Assembly (NCBI RefSeq): GCF_037975245.1
Contig: NC_092572.1
Span: 32,523,989-32,587,988 of the forward strand
DNA from: Apostichopus japonicus
Lineage: Eukaryota > Echinodermata > Holothuroidea > Aspidochirotida > Stichopodidae
Length of the DNA stretch: 64,000 nucleotides
Reading direction: 5' to 3'
A program made the position numbers and the translations under genes. This document shows positions 62,822 through 64,000 of this stretch, piece after piece. Positions within the stretch are counted from its first letter, which is position 1. Every line of letters begins with the position of its first letter. The notes beneath the pieces were generated by a model that did not search any database, was not told where the DNA came from, and saw nothing but the letters and a program-made list of their open reading frames with translations.

Positions 62822-63910
62822 CTAGTGTGGAAGCCCTTCAAAAAATGCTTTGTGCTCCGGATGAAAGATGACTGGTGTGTCACCAGAACAGAATGACAAC
62901 AGATCATTGTACTTTGCTTCCGAAATCTTCGGTCTTTCGATGGTACGTACAAGTAGACCGCTTAGTGGATTGGATTTTCTGCGATTAAGGTCCAGGTTGA
63001 TTGTTGAAAATCCTTCTTGTAGATGTGATGTCTTGTATAAAATTTTTCCTGGGGAGACCTTCATCAGCTTTATGGACATGAACTTCGTCCAATCAATCAC
63101 TTCTCCTTCTTCAGAGGTTCTAACTCTCAAGACCCTACGTTCTTGCGCCAGTTGTTTCCAGTCAGAAACGTCACTTGTTTGTAGCTCTTTGACATGATAA
63201 GGATTACGACTTGCCATACGTATTACAGTCGCAAGCTGGGTCGGCAAAATGATGTCACCTACACGCTTTACAGCTCTCTCTACCACACTATGCATGTTGT
63301 CACCCTCATTCTGACCATGACCGGTTTCAAAGAAATTGAGTGTTATTGACGAAACATGTTTGGCTGTATCAAGAAAATGTGCCATCATTGTTGGCAAAAT
63401 AGAGTTCTTATTTTGTCCACAACAACCATCGGAAAATAGTGCAATCTCAGTGACATCATTTTTATTACTTTCACAAAGAAAATGATACAAGTTTGAGGCA
63501 ATTTCATTTGCACCCCTGCGTGCAATGCCTTCATGCCAAAAGTAACAGAAACCTCTCATACGGTGAATTTCACAAATTGTAAAATTATAACAAGCCAACT
63601 TTCTCTTGTAAAAGAGTTCCCCCCTGAGGGACTTTGGTACATACAATACCTGTTGTAAATCAAAGCTTGCAACAAGAAATTTGGAATCATCTTTTGCTTT
63701 TGACTTTAGTACCTCTTTGAGCTGCCTCACTGCTTTCTTCTCCGCAATATGCATTTCATATTTTGTCTGTATCTTGACTTTTTCTGCGTTATTCCCTCTA
63801 TTATATGTGTCACACAATCCGCACATGTCTTTTTTTTGGTACGTGAAATTTAAGTTTCTGAGAATGAAAAACGGATCTGTAGAGTGACTCTGATGCTTTT
63901 TCTCGGCCAC
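62822..63910 (-). CDS. DUF7869-type protein, candidate RNase H-fold transposase-like gene (partial)
   Basis: An open frame of 363 codons including the stop. Counting from the GTG at 63910, there is a CGLC zinc-type pair (30-33), FDLQQVLYVPK (83-93), YKRKLACYNF (101-110), ARRGANEIAS (130-139), LFSDGCCGQNKNS (158-170) and FFETGHGQNEGDNMHS (194-209). These are the landmarks of the DUF7869 family, abundant and multicopy in invertebrates. D84, D161 and E196 or E202 could form a DDE/DEDD-like catalytic set; that is inference. The same frame continues upstream to the window edge (64000), including a family-like IPVS motif, but is broken by TGA at 63923-63925. So the gene is either inactivated there or has an intron boundary just inside the ORF. 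The true start lies outside the window. Confidence 0.8.
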   Translation of the reverse strand: MAEKKHQSHSTDPFFILRNLNFTYQKKDMCGLCDTYNRGNNAEKVKIQTKYEMHIAEKKAVRQLKEVLKSKAKDDSKFLVASFDLQQVLYVPKSLRGELFYKRKLACYNFTICEIHRMRGFCYFWHEGIARRGANEIASNLYHFLCESNKNDVTEIALFSDGCCGQNKNSILPTMMAHFLDTAKHVSSITLNFFETGHGQNEGDNMHSVVERAVKRVGDIILPTQLATVIRMASRNPYHVKELQTSDVSDWKQLAQERRVLRVRTSEEGEVIDWTKFMSIKLMKVSPGKILYKTSHLQEGFSTINLDLNRRKSNPLSGLLVRTIERPKISEAKYNDLLSFCSGDTPVIFHPEHKAFFEGLPH

Positions 63911-64000
63911 TTTGTGAGCACTTCATACAGACGGTACATAGTAGTCAGTGTCAGCTCTGCTGATAGATACTGGAATGATGTTTTCTTTCTGCAGTAATGT

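Overview
This is eukaryotic, AT-rich, gene-poor and very repeat-rich DNA. It has GT-AG introns, a NACHT-domain (NLR-type) exon, a RNA polymerase III-type SINE, many TIR transposons and fossil transposase genes. The NLR-type exon and the mix of hAT-, Kolobok- and DUF7869-type elements suggest a marine invertebrate deuterostome, with an echinoderm such as a sea cucumber as best guess. This is inferred from family resemblance only; no species-diagnostic gene is present.

Layout. 1-5.3 kb holds a Kolobok-like element (TTAA duplications, THAP remnant at 485-747) and a large minus-strand NACHT exon (2342-3861). If that gene continues downstream, the element lies in its intron. 5.3-18 kb holds two full-length copies of one composite DNA transposon (5338-7213, 15493-17213), each with the same nested hAT-type MITE, plus older fragments and a long trinucleotide array. 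18-31 kb is mostly old repeats with hAT-type elements (23184-24362, 28015-28897, 29422-29780) and a decayed hAT transposase tail (27664-28013). 31-43.8 kb is nearly empty, with minisatellites, a TA array and old repeat fragments.

43.9-46.9 kb is a 3-kb TIR element flanked by TA. It carries the first exon of a SAM-domain protein and a decayed last exon resembling SAMD3-like multicopy proteins. 50.66-52.17 kb is a foldback element with arms of about 400-475 bp built from minisatellite modules and flanked by CAGGAG. 53.8-56.8 kb holds a 21-bp minisatellite open on both strands and a long region of TGACCT/AGGTCA-rich tandem repeats. 57.4-58.9 kb has a 176-bp palindrome and a SINE with a tRNA-like head. 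61.8-64 kb has a young 178-bp tandem array abutting the 3' end of a minus-strand DUF7869-type ORF, a candidate transposase-like gene that leaves the window.

The only convincing host gene is the NACHT exon. Nearly every other coding signal belongs to mobile elements, mostly broken. The best candidates for something undescribed are the SAM-domain TIR element, the foldback element, and the DUF7869 ORF with its satellite array. All element calls rest on hand-read TIRs and target duplications, and no database comparison was possible.
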